Source: Bacteroidales bacterium (GTDB lineage Bacteria; Bacteroidota; Bacteroidia; Bacteroidales; UBA932). From it: a DNA stretch of 30,226 nucleotides. Below are positions 7,936 to 16,640 of this stretch, piece after piece. Position 1 is the first letter of the stretch; every line of letters starts with the position of its first letter. A program made the translations under genes and the position numbers. The stretch spans positions 1-30,226 of the forward strand of contig JAFTYS010000077.1 of the NCBI GenBank assembly GCA_017461285.1. The letters are read 5' to 3'. The notes beneath the pieces are model-generated. The model was not told where the DNA came from. It saw only the letters and a program-made list of their open reading frames with translations, and ran no database searches.

Positions 7936-8973
7936 ATGAAGAAAATATATAGAGTATTTTTAGCCGCAGCGGCTCTGTTTGCCGGATGCGAGGAGTTCCA
8001 GCCTGTATTCACAGGCAAGTACCCTGATCCTCAGGAGCAGTACATCTATACCGATGCTGATTTCGGTGAGTTCACATCCATAGCTGATGTGAAGGCGATG
8101 TATGCTGCGAACGGCGACAAGCCATATGTGGTGGATAAGGAATGCGTGATCAAAGGCCAGGTGACCACATCTGACCAGGTCGGCAATCTTTACAAAAGCC
8201 TTTATATCCAGGACGAGACGGCAGGAATCGAGATAAAGATCGGAAAGAACGGCCTTTACAACGAGTATAAGCTCGGACAGTGGCTGTATATCGATTGCTC
8301 CGGCCTGACCGTAGGAGACTATAACGGTATGATCAACATAGGCTATGAAGATCCGACCAGAGAGTATGAGACCGGTTATCTCGAACATGCGTACATAATC
8401 GACCAGCATGTGTTCAAGGGAGAGTACGCAGACCCTGTGGAACCAGTCGTGATTACAGAAGCCGACCTTCACAAGAAGGTGAATCTAGGCCGTCTTGTGA
8501 CGATCAAGGACCTGAAGTATGATGACCATATCTTCATTCTCGCCTATGTCGATCCTAATGGCAACAGAAAGGACTATAACAACAACGGTATCTTCATCGA
8601 CGAGGAAGGTCCGGATAATTATGGCGTGACGACATGGGCATGTTCGGAGCAGAAATGGAAGGAATACCTTCTTGCCGGTAATTTTGACAGCGTAGAAGCA
8701 GCCGGAACTACTGTCGGACAGCTTCTACGGACCACAGGTATAGGCTCGATGGCATATTCGGTGAGCCAGTACTTCAAGATGGGCAAGACTGACGTGCAGG
8801 TGCGTACGAGCGGATATGCCCGCTTCGCTGATACCGAGATTCCCCAGGATGTCCTGGACGGCAAGGCTACAGTCTCGTTTACCGGCATTCTTACCGAGTA
8901 CAAGGGTGCCGCCCAGTTCACTCTCATCGACCTTGACGGCGTGAAAAAGGCCGACGGTACAAATTGGTATTAA
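7936..8973 (+). CDS. DUF5689-domain lipoprotein
   Basis: The protein has 345 residues. I chose the ATG at 7936 because it begins a good lipoprotein signal (MKKIYRVFLAAAALFAGC, Cys18); an in-frame ATG at 7915 would add seven residues and lies inside a repeat. The body fits the DUF5689 pattern: SIADVKAMY, then an OB-like segment (ECVIKGQVTTSDQVGNLYKSLYIQD), TAGIEIKIG, VNLGRLVTIKDLKY and a late segment ATVSFTGILTEYKGAAQFTLIDLDG. DUF5689 proteins are Bacteroidota lipoproteins often encoded beside TonB-dependent receptors and secreted nucleases. Their biochemical role is not established as far as I know. The position here suggests a surface ligand-binding partner of the receptor. It is the last clear member of the nuclease group. 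Confidence 0.82.
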   Translation: MKKIYRVFLAAAALFAGCEEFQPVFTGKYPDPQEQYIYTDADFGEFTSIADVKAMYAANGDKPYVVDKECVIKGQVTTSDQVGNLYKSLYIQDETAGIEIKIGKNGLYNEYKLGQWLYIDCSGLTVGDYNGMINIGYEDPTREYETGYLEHAYIIDQHVFKGEYADPVEPVVITEADLHKKVNLGRLVTIKDLKYDDHIFILAYVDPNGNRKDYNNNGIFIDEEGPDNYGVTTWACSEQKWKEYLLAGNFDSVEAAGTTVGQLLRTTGIGSMAYSVSQYFKMGKTDVQVRTSGYARFADTEIPQDVLDGKATVSFTGILTEYKGAAQFTLIDLDGVKKADGTNWY

Positions 8974-8985
8974 TGAGCTCCCTCT

Positions 8986-9013
8986 GTCATCCTGAGCTAA
9001 GCGAAGGATCTTT
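8986..9013. repeat. GTCATnCTGAnCGAAG interspersed repeat, single copy
   Basis: GTCATCCTGAGCTAAGCGAA followed by GGATCTTT lies between the DUF5689 and peptidase genes. It matches the left arm at 7860 with one base changed (GAGCTAAG against GAGCGAAG). Confidence 0.8.
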
Positions 9014-9036
9014 ATAAGAATCAATCAACCAGAAAT

Positions 9037-11031
9037 ATGAAAAAAACACTACTTATTACAACAATCATCATGGCAACCATGTCATGCACAGACAAGAATC
9101 CTTTCCTTTCGGAGTGGGAGACTCCGTATGGAATTCCTGATTTCGGCAAGATCGAGGAGAAGCATTACATTCCGGCAATCGAGGAGGGCATCCGTCAGCA
9201 GGAGGCCGAGATTGCTGCAATAATCGCCAATACAGAAGCTCCTACATTTGAAAATGTAGTAGAGGCTTACGAGAAGTCCGGAGCTGTTCTGGGCCGTGTT
9301 ACAAGCGTTCTCTTCAATGTTTCCGAGTCAGACGCGACAGAGTCCCTCCAGAAGATCGTGGAGCAGGCGCTTCCTCTGATTTCAGTCCACAGCGACAACA
9401 TAATGATGAACCCTGATTTCTTCGCGAAGGTAGACGTCCTCTTCAAGGATATGGACAACCTCGGACTTACAAGGGAGCAGCAGATGGTACTCAAGAAGCT
9501 CCATAACGGTTTCGTGAAGAACGGAATCGCTCTCGGCGAGGCTGATCAGGCCCGCATGCGCGAGATAAACCTCGAGCTCTCATCCCTTTCAAACACATTC
9601 GGCAACAATCTTCTCGCAGAGAACAACGCGTTCGCAGAGGAGTTTGGTGTGACCATCTCAGAGTATCCGGGCGCAATGGCGTCGACTGCCGACCGTGCCC
9701 TCAGGGAGAGGATGTTCAAGGCATATTCTACCCGAGGCAATAACGGCAACCAGTATGACAACAAGGATCTCATCATGAAGATGATGGCCCTGCGCATCGA
9801 GAAGGCGAAGCTTCTGGGCTATGAGAATCCAGCCCAGATGATCCTCGCAGACAAGATGGCGGGAACTCCTGAGGCTGTGGATCAGTTCCTTGCTTCGATC
9901 ATGGCACCGGCCGTGAAGAAGGCGAAGGCGGAGATCGCAGACATGCAGGTGGAGATGGACAAGGACATCAAGGATGGTGTTGTCCCTGCAGGCTCGAAGA
10001 TCGAGCCTTGGGACTGGGCATATTATACTGAGAAAGTGCGCAAGGCGAAGTATGCTCTTGATGAAGAGCAGACAAAACCTTACTTCCAGATGGAGAATGT
10101 GCGCCAGGGTGTGTTCGACCTGACTACAGACCTTTATGGTCTTCAGTATGAGAAGCTTGAGGGCATCCCTACATACCATCCTGATGTGGAAGGCTTCAAG
10201 GTGACTGATGCTGACAGTTCCCTCATCGGAGTTATCCTGACAGACTATTTCCCTCGCAGCACCAAGAGGGGAGGAGCATGGATGACCAATTTCGTGGAGC
10301 AGGAGTACGGAGTACGTCCGGTAATCGTTAATGTGGGCAACTTTGCGAAGCCTACGGCAGACACTCCTTCTCTTCTTACCCTCGACCAGGTGGAGACCCT
10401 TTTCCACGAGTACGGACATGCTCTTCACGGCCTTCTCAGCCAGTGTACATACAAGAGCGTTGCTGGAACATCGGTCGCTCGCGACTTCGTCGAGCTCCCG
10501 TCCCAGATCATGGAGAACTGGGCGTTCCAGAAGGAAGTCCTTGCAAAGTATGCACGCCATTATCAGACCGGAGAAGTCATTCCTGACGAGCTTGTAGCCA
10601 AGATCATGGCAGCCGATACATTCAACCAGGGCTTCATGACTACAGAACTCGCAGCAGCTTCGATACTCGACCTCAAGTGGCATATGCTCTCTTCAGTCGA
10701 GGGACTCGATCCTATGGCTTTCGAAGCTGAGGCATGCAAGGAGATGGGCCTTATCGGTGAGATCATCCCACGCTACCGCAGCACATATTTCGCCCATATC
10801 TTCAGCGGCGGATACAGCGCAGGCTACTACAGCTACCTCTGGGCTGAGGTCCTTGACAAGGATGCCTTCGAACTCTTCAAGGAGAAGGGAATCTACGACA
10901 AGGAGACTGCTATGTCCTTCCGCAGGAATGTCCTTGAGATGGGCGGAAGCGAAGAACCGATGGTTCTTTACAAGCGCTTCCGCGGCGCCGATCCTGATTC
11001 CGGCGCCCTCCTCCGCGGTCGTGGACTGTAA
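9037..11031 (+). CDS. M3-family peptidyl-dipeptidase (Dcp-type) lipoprotein
   Basis: The protein has 664 residues, close to the usual 670-700 for Dcp and oligopeptidase A. The signal ends MATMSC (Cys17), so it is predicted to be membrane-anchored in the periplasm or on the outer membrane rather than cytoplasmic. The thermolysin-like zinc motif is HEYGH at 457-461, inside LFHEYGHALHG, and ELPSQIMENW follows about 30 residues later, which supplies the third zinc ligand region. The family removes C-terminal dipeptides from peptides. It lies 63 bases downstream of the DUF5689 gene with an interspersed repeat between, so co-transcription with the nuclease group is uncertain. Its role is probably peptide breakdown for nutrition. 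Confidence 0.93.
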   Translation: MKKTLLITTIIMATMSCTDKNPFLSEWETPYGIPDFGKIEEKHYIPAIEEGIRQQEAEIAAIIANTEAPTFENVVEAYEKSGAVLGRVTSVLFNVSESDATESLQKIVEQALPLISVHSDNIMMNPDFFAKVDVLFKDMDNLGLTREQQMVLKKLHNGFVKNGIALGEADQARMREINLELSSLSNTFGNNLLAENNAFAEEFGVTISEYPGAMASTADRALRERMFKAYSTRGNNGNQYDNKDLIMKMMALRIEKAKLLGYENPAQMILADKMAGTPEAVDQFLASIMAPAVKKAKAEIADMQVEMDKDIKDGVVPAGSKIEPWDWAYYTEKVRKAKYALDEEQTKPYFQMENVRQGVFDLTTDLYGLQYEKLEGIPTYHPDVEGFKVTDADSSLIGVILTDYFPRSTKRGGAWMTNFVEQEYGVRPVIVNVGNFAKPTADTPSLLTLDQVETLFHEYGHALHGLLSQCTYKSVAGTSVARDFVELPSQIMENWAFQKEVLAKYARHYQTGEVIPDELVAKIMAADTFNQGFMTTELAAASILDLKWHMLSSVEGLDPMAFEAEACKEMGLIGEIIPRYRSTYFAHIFSGGYSAGYYSYLWAEVLDKDAFELFKEKGIYDKETAMSFRRNVLEMGGSEEPMVLYKRFRGADPDSGALLRGRGL

Positions 11032-11045
11032 CGGCTGACATATGA

Positions 11046-11145
11046 ATCCAGCGGCGGCTGGTAATTTCGAGCGACATTGGCTCCCGAAAAGGGAGGGGAC
11101 CCACAAAGTGGGGAGGATCGCTGAAATTACCAGCCGCCGCTGGAT
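11046..11145. repeat. Long inverted repeat enclosing a two-hairpin GC-rich core
   Basis: The arms 11046-11074 and 11118-11145 are reverse complements over 28 bases with one inserted base (ATCCAGCGGCGGCTGGTAAT...). The loop holds two further hairpins: CTCCC/GGGAG (11081-11095) and CCCAC/GTGGG (11100-11112). Read on the minus strand, the loop matches the core of the elements inside murB. The whole unit nearly fills the gap between two convergent genes and could end transcription from both sides, although it has no U-run. Confidence 0.9.
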
Positions 11146-11156
11146 ATTGTAGTGTC

Positions 11157-12395
11157 TTACACCAACTTGTGGATTGCAAGGCCGGAACGGAGCTTCGGCT
11201 CGAACCAGGTGGTCTTCGGAGGCATGATGTTGCCGGAATCGGCGATGTCCACAAGCTGCTTCATAGAGACATGGTAGAGCGCGAACGCGACCTTCATCTC
11301 GCCGCTGTCCACGCGGCGTGAAAGCTCGCCAAGTCCGCGGATGCCGCCCACGAAGTCGATTCTCTTCGAAGTGCGGAGGTCCTTGATGCCAAGTATCTTG
11401 TCGAGCACGAGGTTCGACAGGATGGTCACGTCGAGAACTCCGATAGGGTCGCTGTCGTCGTAACGTCCTTCCTTAGCAACAAGCGAGTACCACTTGCCTT
11501 CAAGATACATCGAGAACTCATGGAGCTTGACCGGCTTGTATATCTCTGCGCCTTCTTCGCGAACGTCGAAGTCTTCAGAAACCGCTGCGATAAGTTCTGC
11601 AGGAGTCAGTCCGTTGAGGTCCTTCACGACGCGGTTGTAGTCGATGATCTTAAGCTGGCTGTCAGGGAAGGCAACTGTCATGAAGTAGTTGTATTCCTCT
11701 TCTCCTGTATGGTTCGGATTCTGGGCCTTCTTTTCTGCTCCTACGAGGGCTGCAGCTGCTGTACGATGGTGGCCGTCAGCTACATAGAATGCAGGTATTC
11801 CTGCGAAGATCTCTGTGATGCGGTCGATGTCCGCCTGGTCGTCGATCACCCAGAAATGGTGTCCGAATCCATCCTCTGCAACGAAGTCGTATTCGGCCTC
11901 TTCTGCGATGTATCGCTCTACGATGGCATTGACTTCTGCATTGTCAGGATATGAGAAGAATACGGGCTCGATGTTCGCGTTCTGTATGCGGACGTGGATC
12001 ATTCTGTCTTCTTCCTTATCCTTGCGGGTGAGCTCGTGCTTCTTGATCTTGCCTTCTGCATAGTCGTCTGTGTGGGCGCACATCACGAGTCCGTACTGTG
12101 TCCTTCCGTCCATGGTCTGCGCATATACATAGTAGTATGGCTTCTCGTCCTGGACGAGCCATCCCTTTTCCTGCCATGCCTTGAAGTTCTCGACAGCCTT
12201 GTCGTATGCCGGCTGGCTGTGCTCGTCGATGATAGGGTCGAAGTCGATTTCAGGCTTTGTGATGTGCAGGAGAGACTTCTCTCCGGCCTCGGCCTTCGCC
12301 TCGGCCGAGTTGAGTACGTCGTATGGCCTTGCAGCCACTTCTTCCACATACTGCTTCGGCGGACGTACCGCCGCGAATGGTCTGATCCTTACCAT
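11157..12395 (-). CDS. DUF1015 family protein
   Basis: The protein has 412 residues from the ATG at 12395 (MVRIRPFAAVRPP), the usual start of this family. It shows the DUF1015 hallmarks RPYDVLNSAEA near the N-terminus, FYVADGHHRTAAA in the middle and VDSGEMKVAFALYHVS near the end. The GHHRTAA segment resembles nucleotide-binding loops of ParB/Srx-like proteins. Its biochemical role is not known with certainty. It starts 4 bases after the serA stop, and I recall the order serC-serA-DUF1015 recurring in Bacteroidota, so a link to serine or phosphoserine metabolism is a reasonable inference. Confidence 0.88.
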   Translation of the reverse strand: MVRIRPFAAVRPPKQYVEEVAARPYDVLNSAEAKAEAGEKSLLHITKPEIDFDPIIDEHSQPAYDKAVENFKAWQEKGWLVQDEKPYYYVYAQTMDGRTQYGLVMCAHTDDYAEGKIKKHELTRKDKEEDRMIHVRIQNANIEPVFFSYPDNAEVNAIVERYIAEEAEYDFVAEDGFGHHFWVIDDQADIDRITEIFAGIPAFYVADGHHRTAAAALVGAEKKAQNPNHTGEEEYNYFMTVAFPDSQLKIIDYNRVVKDLNGLTPAELIAAVSEDFDVREEGAEIYKPVKLHEFSMYLEGKWYSLVAKEGRYDDSDPIGVLDVTILSNLVLDKILGIKDLRTSKRIDFVGGIRGLGELSRRVDSGEMKVAFALYHVSMKQLVDIADSGNIMPPKTTWFEPKLRSGLAIHKLV

Positions 12396-12399
12396 AATG

Positions 12400-13311
12400 C
12401 TATTTGTTGACCTTGAATTTTGTAGAACCTGTTTCAAAGAAGTCGCAGATCTGCTGTGCGGCAGCAAGACCGGCGTTTATGTTCGCCTCTCCTGTCTCCG
12501 CTCCCTGCTTCTTCGGAGTCGCGAAGATCTGCTTGCCGAACTTCTCCTTGAACTCTGCATATCTTTCAGGAGCGATGTCGGTCGCATACTTGAGGTCAGG
12601 CCTTTCTGAAAGGGCCTTCTCGAGTCCGTCCTCGCAGATGATCTCCTTGCGTGATGTGTTGATGAGGCATCCTCCCTTCGGCATCTTCGAGATGAGGTTG
12701 TAGTCTACTGTCCTCATTGTGAAAGGGGTTGCAGGGATGTTGATGGACACGAAGTCGCATGAGCTGTAAAGATGCTCGAGCGAGAATGTCGCCTTCCATC
12801 TCTGGTGCTTTTCCTTCACCTCGTTGGTATATATGACTACGTCCATTCCGAGGGCTACAGCCTTCTTTGCGACCAGTTGTCCTATGTTGCCGAATCCCTG
12901 GATTCCGAGCCTCTTGCCGCTGAGTTCGCATCCTGTGCCCGGAGTGAACTGGTTGCGTGACATGTAGATCATCAGTCCGATGGCAAGTTCTGCTACTGCG
13001 TTGGAGTTCTGTCCCGGTGTGTTCTCCACCACGATGTCCCTGTCTGTGCATGCCTTGAGGTCTACGTTGTCGTATCCTGCTCCGGCACGTACCACGATCT
13101 TGAGGTTCTTGGCTGCCTCAACGACTTCTGCTATGACCTTGTCGGAGCGGACTATGAGGGCGTCGGCGTCTGCCACAGCCTCAAGCAGCTGGGACTTCTC
13201 TGTATATTTTTCGAGAAGGACAAGCTCGTGGCCAGCATTCTCTACTATTTCTCTTATGCCGTTTACTGCAGCTGCAGCGAACGGTTTCTCTGTTGCTACA
13301 AGTACCTTCAT
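12400..13311 (-). CDS. serA: D-3-phosphoglycerate dehydrogenase, short Lys-type
   Basis: The protein has 303 residues, so it lacks the C-terminal ACT domain that gives serine feedback in longer SerA forms. The substrate loop RAGAGYDNVD is at 75-84. The NAD Rossmann motif GIQGFGNIG is at 136-144. The position where most D-2-hydroxyacid dehydrogenases have a catalytic His reads ATPKKQGAETGEA (264-276), so the residue is Lys (267/268). This matches the short Lys-type phosphoglycerate dehydrogenases known from Bacteroidota and Entamoeba. It catalyses the first step of serine synthesis, 3-phosphoglycerate to 3-phosphohydroxypyruvate. It is 2 bases after serC, which encodes the next step. Confidence 0.92.
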   Translation of the reverse strand: MKVLVATEKPFAAAAVNGIREIVENAGHELVLLEKYTEKSQLLEAVADADALIVRSDKVIAEVVEAAKNLKIVVRAGAGYDNVDLKACTDRDIVVENTPGQNSNAVAELAIGLMIYMSRNQFTPGTGCELSGKRLGIQGFGNIGQLVAKKAVALGMDVVIYTNEVKEKHQRWKATFSLEHLYSSCDFVSINIPATPFTMRTVDYNLISKMPKGGCLINTSRKEIICEDGLEKALSERPDLKYATDIAPERYAEFKEKFGKQIFATPKKQGAETGEANINAGLAAAQQICDFFETGSTKFKVNK

Positions 13312-13313
13312 TA

Positions 13314-14387
13314 CTATTTCTTAAGCTGTTCAAACTCCTTCATGCAGTCAACGAGCGCCTGTACGCTCTCTACAGGGCATGCGTTGTAGATCGATGCGCG
13401 GAATCCGCCTACAGACCTGTGGCCCTTGATTCCTGTCATTCCCTTCTCCTTTGCGAATGCCATGAACTCGTCCTGGAGATGCTCGTATCCGTCAGCCATC
13501 ACGAAGCATACGTTCATGAGCGAACGGTCCTCGACAGCTGCAGTGCCCTTGAAGAGAGGGTTGCGGTCGATCTCTGCATAAAGAAGGGCAGCCTTCTCCT
13601 GGTTGATCTTCTGGATCGCCTCCACTCCGCCGATTCCCTTGAGCCACTTGAGTGTCTCGTTCATCACGTAGATCGAGAATACAGGTGGGGTGTTGAACAT
13701 TGACTTGCCGTCGATATGTGTGCGGAGGTCAAGCATTGTAGGGATATAGCGGCTTACCTTTCCCAGGAGGTCCTTCTTCACGATGAAGAATGCCACGCCC
13801 GCAGGGCCCACGTTCTTCTGTGCACCACCATAGATCATCGCATACTTGCTCACGTCCACAGGACGGCTCATGATGTCTGACGACATGTCGGCGATGAGCG
13901 GAACAGGGCAGTCGAGGTCTTCGAGGATCTCTGTTCCGTAGATCGTGTTGTTTGAAGTGATGTGGAAGTAGTCCAGATCGCTTGGAATCTCATATCCCTT
14001 TGGAATATAGTTGAATACGGTCTCTGCTGAAGAAGCTACGGCGTATGCGTTTCCGAGTCCCTTTGCCTCTTTGAGCGCCTTCTTTGCCCATACGCCTGTC
14101 TCGAGGTATCCTGCCTTGTTCTCAAGGAAGTTCATTGCGACGTAGAGGAAGCCCATGCTTGCTCCGCCGCCGAGGAAAAGGATTTCATAATCTTCCGGGA
14201 TGTTGAGGAGTTCTCTCCAGAGTGCGCGGCACTCGTCCATGACTGCCTCCCATTCCTTTGTCCTGTGTGAGATGGATATTACGGGAATGCCTGTTCCCTT
14301 GAAGTCCTTCAGAGCCTCGATTGCACTGTCAATCGCCTGCTGTGGCAGGACGCATGGTCCTGCGGTAAAATTATGAACCTTTTTCAT
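13314..14387 (-). CDS. serC: Phosphoserine aminotransferase
   Basis: The protein has 357 residues from the ATG at 14387 ([15 protein letters not shown]), the classic SerC N-terminus. Other hallmarks are [22 protein letters not shown], the PLP-lysine region [13 protein letters not shown], and the C-terminal [19 protein letters not shown] enzyme, it transaminates 3-phosphohydroxypyruvate with glutamate to give phosphoserine, and also acts in pyridoxine synthesis in some bacteria. It begins the serC-serA-DUF1015 part of the minus-strand run and lies 57 bases after pyrI, so it may share a transcript with the pyrimidine genes or have its own promoter in that gap. No clear -7 box was found there. 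Confidence 0.96.
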   Translation of the reverse strand: MKKVHNFTAGPCVLPQQAIDSAIEALKDFKGTGIPVISISHRTKEWEAVMDECRALWRELLNIPEDYEILFLGGGASMGFLYVAMNFLENKAGYLETGVWAKKALKEAKGLGNAYAVASSAETVFNYIPKGYEIPSDLDYFHITSNNTIYGTEILEDLDCPVPLIADMSSDIMSRPVDVSKYAMIYGGAQKNVGPAGVAFFIVKKDLLGKVSRYIPTMLDLRTHIDGKSMFNTPPVFSIYVMNETLKWLKGIGGVEAIQKINQEKAALLYAEIDRNPLFKGTAAVEDRSLMNVCFVMADGYEHLQDEFMAFAKEKGMTGIKGHRSVGGFRASIYNACPVESVQALVDCMKEFEQLKK

Positions 14388-14444
14388 TGTTAGTATTGGG
14401 TTATAGTTTGTAATCAAAAAGTGGGTCTAAGGTAATGATTTATT

Positions 14445-14897
14445 TTAATAAATATACTTAGTTGTGGTGATTTTTTCACAAAAGTGGCAAAGAAGTTGGA
14501 TTTCGTTATCTTTTACTACTGTCGCGAAGCGGGTCTTTATCGGCTGATGGTTGGTCACGCATTTAGGATTCCTGCACTTTGCGATGCCTATAACTTCCTT
14601 CGGCATCTCCAGCTTCTTCTTCTCGACCACCTTGAAGTCCCTGATGACGTTTACTGTTGCGTCGGGGGCGATCAGGGCAAGCTTGTTGAGCTCGTCGTCC
14701 TCAAAGAACTTGTCTGCAATCTTGATGATGCCTTTCTTGCCGTGCACCTTGCTGGCAAGGTTGATTCCTATTGTGATCTGGCTTTCTATTCCCTTGAGGT
14801 TCAGGATTTCAAGAGCCTTATATACGTTTTCAGCGGGTATATGGTCCAGTACGGTGCCATTCTCCAATGCGCTTACTACTAATTCCTTTCTACTCAT
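14445..14897 (-). CDS. pyrI: Aspartate carbamoyltransferase regulatory chain
   Basis: The protein has 150 residues, the usual PyrI length. The N-terminal allosteric domain shows VSALENGTVLDHIPAENVYK and ITIGINLASKVHGKKGIIKI, the nucleotide-effector region. The C-terminal zinc domain has the four cysteines as CRNPKC and CHFC (within LLCHFCEK). It binds CTP/ATP and regulates PyrB, so this organism should have the class B, E. coli-like PyrB6-PyrI6 holoenzyme. It follows pyrB by 54 bases, a gap occupied by an interspersed repeat. Confidence 0.96.
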   Translation of the reverse strand: MSRKELVVSALENGTVLDHIPAENVYKALEILNLKGIESQITIGINLASKVHGKKGIIKIADKFFEDDELNKLALIAPDATVNVIRDFKVVEKKKLEMPKEVIGIAKCRNPKCVTNHQPIKTRFATVVKDNEIQLLCHFCEKITTTKYIY

Positions 14898-14924
14898 AAT
14901 ACTGTCATTCTGATAATCTGAACT

Positions 14925-14953
14925 GTCATTCTGAACGAAGTGAAGAATCTTCT
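14925..14953. repeat. GTCATnCTGAnCGAAG interspersed repeat touching the pyrB stop
   Basis: GTCATTCTGAACGAAGTGAA followed by GAATCTTCT fills the pyrB-pyrI gap and reaches the pyrB stop codon. A partial second copy (GTCATTCTGA) lies at 14904-14913. The repeat sits between two genes whose products are needed in equal amounts. Confidence 0.8.
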
Positions 14954-15866
14954 AACGGTATCCCAGCAGGTATGAAATGATCGCCATGCGGACGTAAAGT
15001 CCGTTTTCAGCCTGCTTGAAATAATATGCGTAAGGAGTCTCGTCGACATCCTGGTCGATTTCATTCACGCGAGGGAGAGGATGGAGGATCTTCATGTTTT
15101 CCCTTACATCAGAGAGCATCGAAGCTTCAAGACGGTACACGTCTTTTACCCTTTCATATTCCATAGGATCGGTGAACCTCTCCTGCTGCACACGTGTCAT
15201 GTAAAGTATGTCGCAGTCGTTGAGGTGTTCGTCGAGGGATGTGGTCTCGATGTATTCGATGCCCTTGCTGTCGAGGAAGTCCTTGTATTCCTGCGGCATC
15301 TCGAGCTCCTTCGGTGCTGTGAATATGAATTTCGGATTGAAATGGGACATGGCCTGGAGAAGCGAATGGGTCGTCCTTCCGTATTTGAGATCGCCTACCA
15401 TGTTGATGGTCAGATTCTCAAGCCTGCCCTGGGTCTGGAGTATCGAATAAAGGTCGAGAAGAGTCTGGGACGGGTGCTGGTTCGCTCCGTCTCCGGCATT
15501 CACTACCGGCACTGTTGCGACTTCCGATGCATAGCGGGAACTTCCTTCGAGAGGGTGGCGCATCACGATCATGTCCACATAATTGTTGACCATCTTGATG
15601 GTGTCCTTGAGGGTCTCTCCCTTGCTCTGGCTGGTGTTGGAAGCGTCCGAGAATCCGATCACCTTGGCTCCCAGGCGGTTGATGGCGGTCTCGAAGCTGA
15701 GCCTGGTTCTGGTCGACGGCTCGAAGAAGAGGCTTGCGATGACCTTTCCTTCAAGGAAGTTCTGTACCCTGTTCTGCTCGAACTCCTTGGCGGTTTCCAG
15801 GACATGGAGGATCTCCTCCTTGGTGAAGTCCCAGATAGAAATCAAACTTTTCTTATTCATATTCAT
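14952..15866 (-). CDS. pyrB: Aspartate carbamoyltransferase catalytic chain
   Basis: The protein has 304 residues, the normal length. The carbamoyl-phosphate loop [13 protein letters not shown], the [18 protein letters not shown] segment, [13 protein letters not shown] and [11 protein letters not shown] are all present, so the active site is complete. It condenses carbamoyl phosphate and aspartate, the committed step of pyrimidine synthesis, and pairs with PyrI encoded downstream. Two starts (ATG 15866 and ATG 15860) differ by two residues. It lies 13 bases after yigZ in the same direction. Confidence 0.97.
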   Translation of the reverse strand: MNMNKKSLISIWDFTKEEILHVLETAKEFEQNRVQNFLEGKVIASLFFEPSTRTRLSFETAINRLGAKVIGFSDASNTSQSKGETLKDTIKMVNNYVDMIVMRHPLEGSSRYASEVATVPVVNAGDGANQHPSQTLLDLYSILQTQGRLENLTINMVGDLKYGRTTHSLLQAMSHFNPKFIFTAPKELEMPQEYKDFLDSKGIEYIETTSLDEHLNDCDILYMTRVQQERFTDPMEYERVKDVYRLEASMLSDVRENMKILHPLPRVNEIDQDVDETPYAYYFKQAENGLYVRMAIISYLLGYR

Positions 15867-15879
15867 GACATTGGTTTAT

Positions 15880-16494
15880 CTATATCTCTTCTGTCCGGCA
15901 GCCTTCGACGTCGTTCATCCTCTCAAGGAAGGTGTCGACCTGCGAAAGACGGACGCTTGTGTCCATGGTACATTCCATGTCGAACTTCTGGTTCTTCTGT
16001 TCGAGCCCCATGTCCTTGAACACCTTCATGACGCTGTTCATGCTCATGTATCCGAAATGGACCCGGTACATCTTCGATGCTATCTTCTCTATGATTTCAG
16101 CGTTCGCCAGCGCATCTGCCGTCGATGTCCTGTATGCCCTTATGAGTCCGGGGATGCCCAGCTTTATGCCTCCGAAATATCTTACCACAACGACCAGGAC
16201 GTCGCTCAGGCCGTATGAGTCTATCTGCCCCAGAACCGGCCTTCCCGATGAGCCGGAAGGCTCTCCGTCGTCATTCGCACGGAACCTGTCGCCCTTGTAG
16301 CCGAGCCTGTAGGCATATACATGATGCCTTGCGTCGTAGTATTCCTTCTTGAGCGCAGCGACGATTTCCTTTACTTCCTCCTCTGTTTCGACGGGGTATG
16401 CATGGGCAATGAATCGGCTTCCATTGTCCTTGAAGAGCCCTTTCGCTTCCGCCGCGATGCTCTTGTACGAATCTTGGATCTGAGTAGTGTCCAT
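15880..16494 (-). CDS. yigZ: YigZ/IMPACT family protein
   Basis: The protein has 204 residues from the ATG at 16494 (MDTTQIQDSYKSI); an ATG at 16503 would add three. I prefer 16494 because a TAAATTTG box, which fits the Bacteroidota -7 motif on this strand, ends just before 16503; a leader would then be almost absent, so this is uncertain. The UPF0029/IMPACT core is clear: GSRFIAHAYPV, ARHHVYAYRLG, DDGEPSGSSGRPVL and VVVVRYFGGIKLGIPGLIRAY. The C-terminal part (about 140-204) fits the family's small ferredoxin-like domain. The bacterial function is unsettled; the eukaryotic relative IMPACT modulates translation stress signalling. It leads the yigZ-pyrB-pyrI-serC-serA-DUF1015 run. Confidence 0.9.
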   Translation of the reverse strand: MDTTQIQDSYKSIAAEAKGLFKDNGSRFIAHAYPVETEEEVKEIVAALKKEYYDARHHVYAYRLGYKGDRFRANDDGEPSGSSGRPVLGQIDSYGLSDVLVVVVRYFGGIKLGIPGLIRAYRTSTADALANAEIIEKIASKMYRVHFGYMSMNSVMKVFKDMGLEQKNQKFDMECTMDTSVRLSQVDTFLERMNDVEGCRTEEI

Positions 16495-16549
16495 ACCAAA
16501 CATCAAATTTAAGCATTTTATATTTCACTTTGCATCTTTCTACATTTTT

Positions 16550-16583
16550 TTTGTCTCTGTCGAGAGAAAAATTATTATCTTTG
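16550..16583 (+). promoter_or_regulatory. Bacteroidota-type promoter
   Basis: TATCTTTG (16576-16583) matches TAnnTTTG exactly. A TTTG (16550-16553) lies 22 bases upstream, slightly longer than the usual spacing. It points to the gene starting at 16641, with a leader of about 50 bases. Confidence 0.55.
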
Positions 16584-16640
16584 ATTCCGCTTCCAGATGT
16601 TCTGGAGGCTATTTTTAACCAAGAACAATTCTAACTGTCT

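Noticed and set aside
9658..10683. Minus-strand gene of 341 codons opposite the M3 peptidase
   Set aside because: It lies wholly antisense to a gene with an intact HEYGH motif and full-length homology; composition is that of an antisense shadow.
12400..13311. serA as a damaged gene because the catalytic His is missing
   Set aside because: TPKK at this place and the short length fit the known Lys-type phosphoglycerate dehydrogenases.
15081..16019. Plus-strand gene of 312 codons across pyrB and yigZ
   Set aside because: It is antisense to two well-recognised genes and resembles no family.
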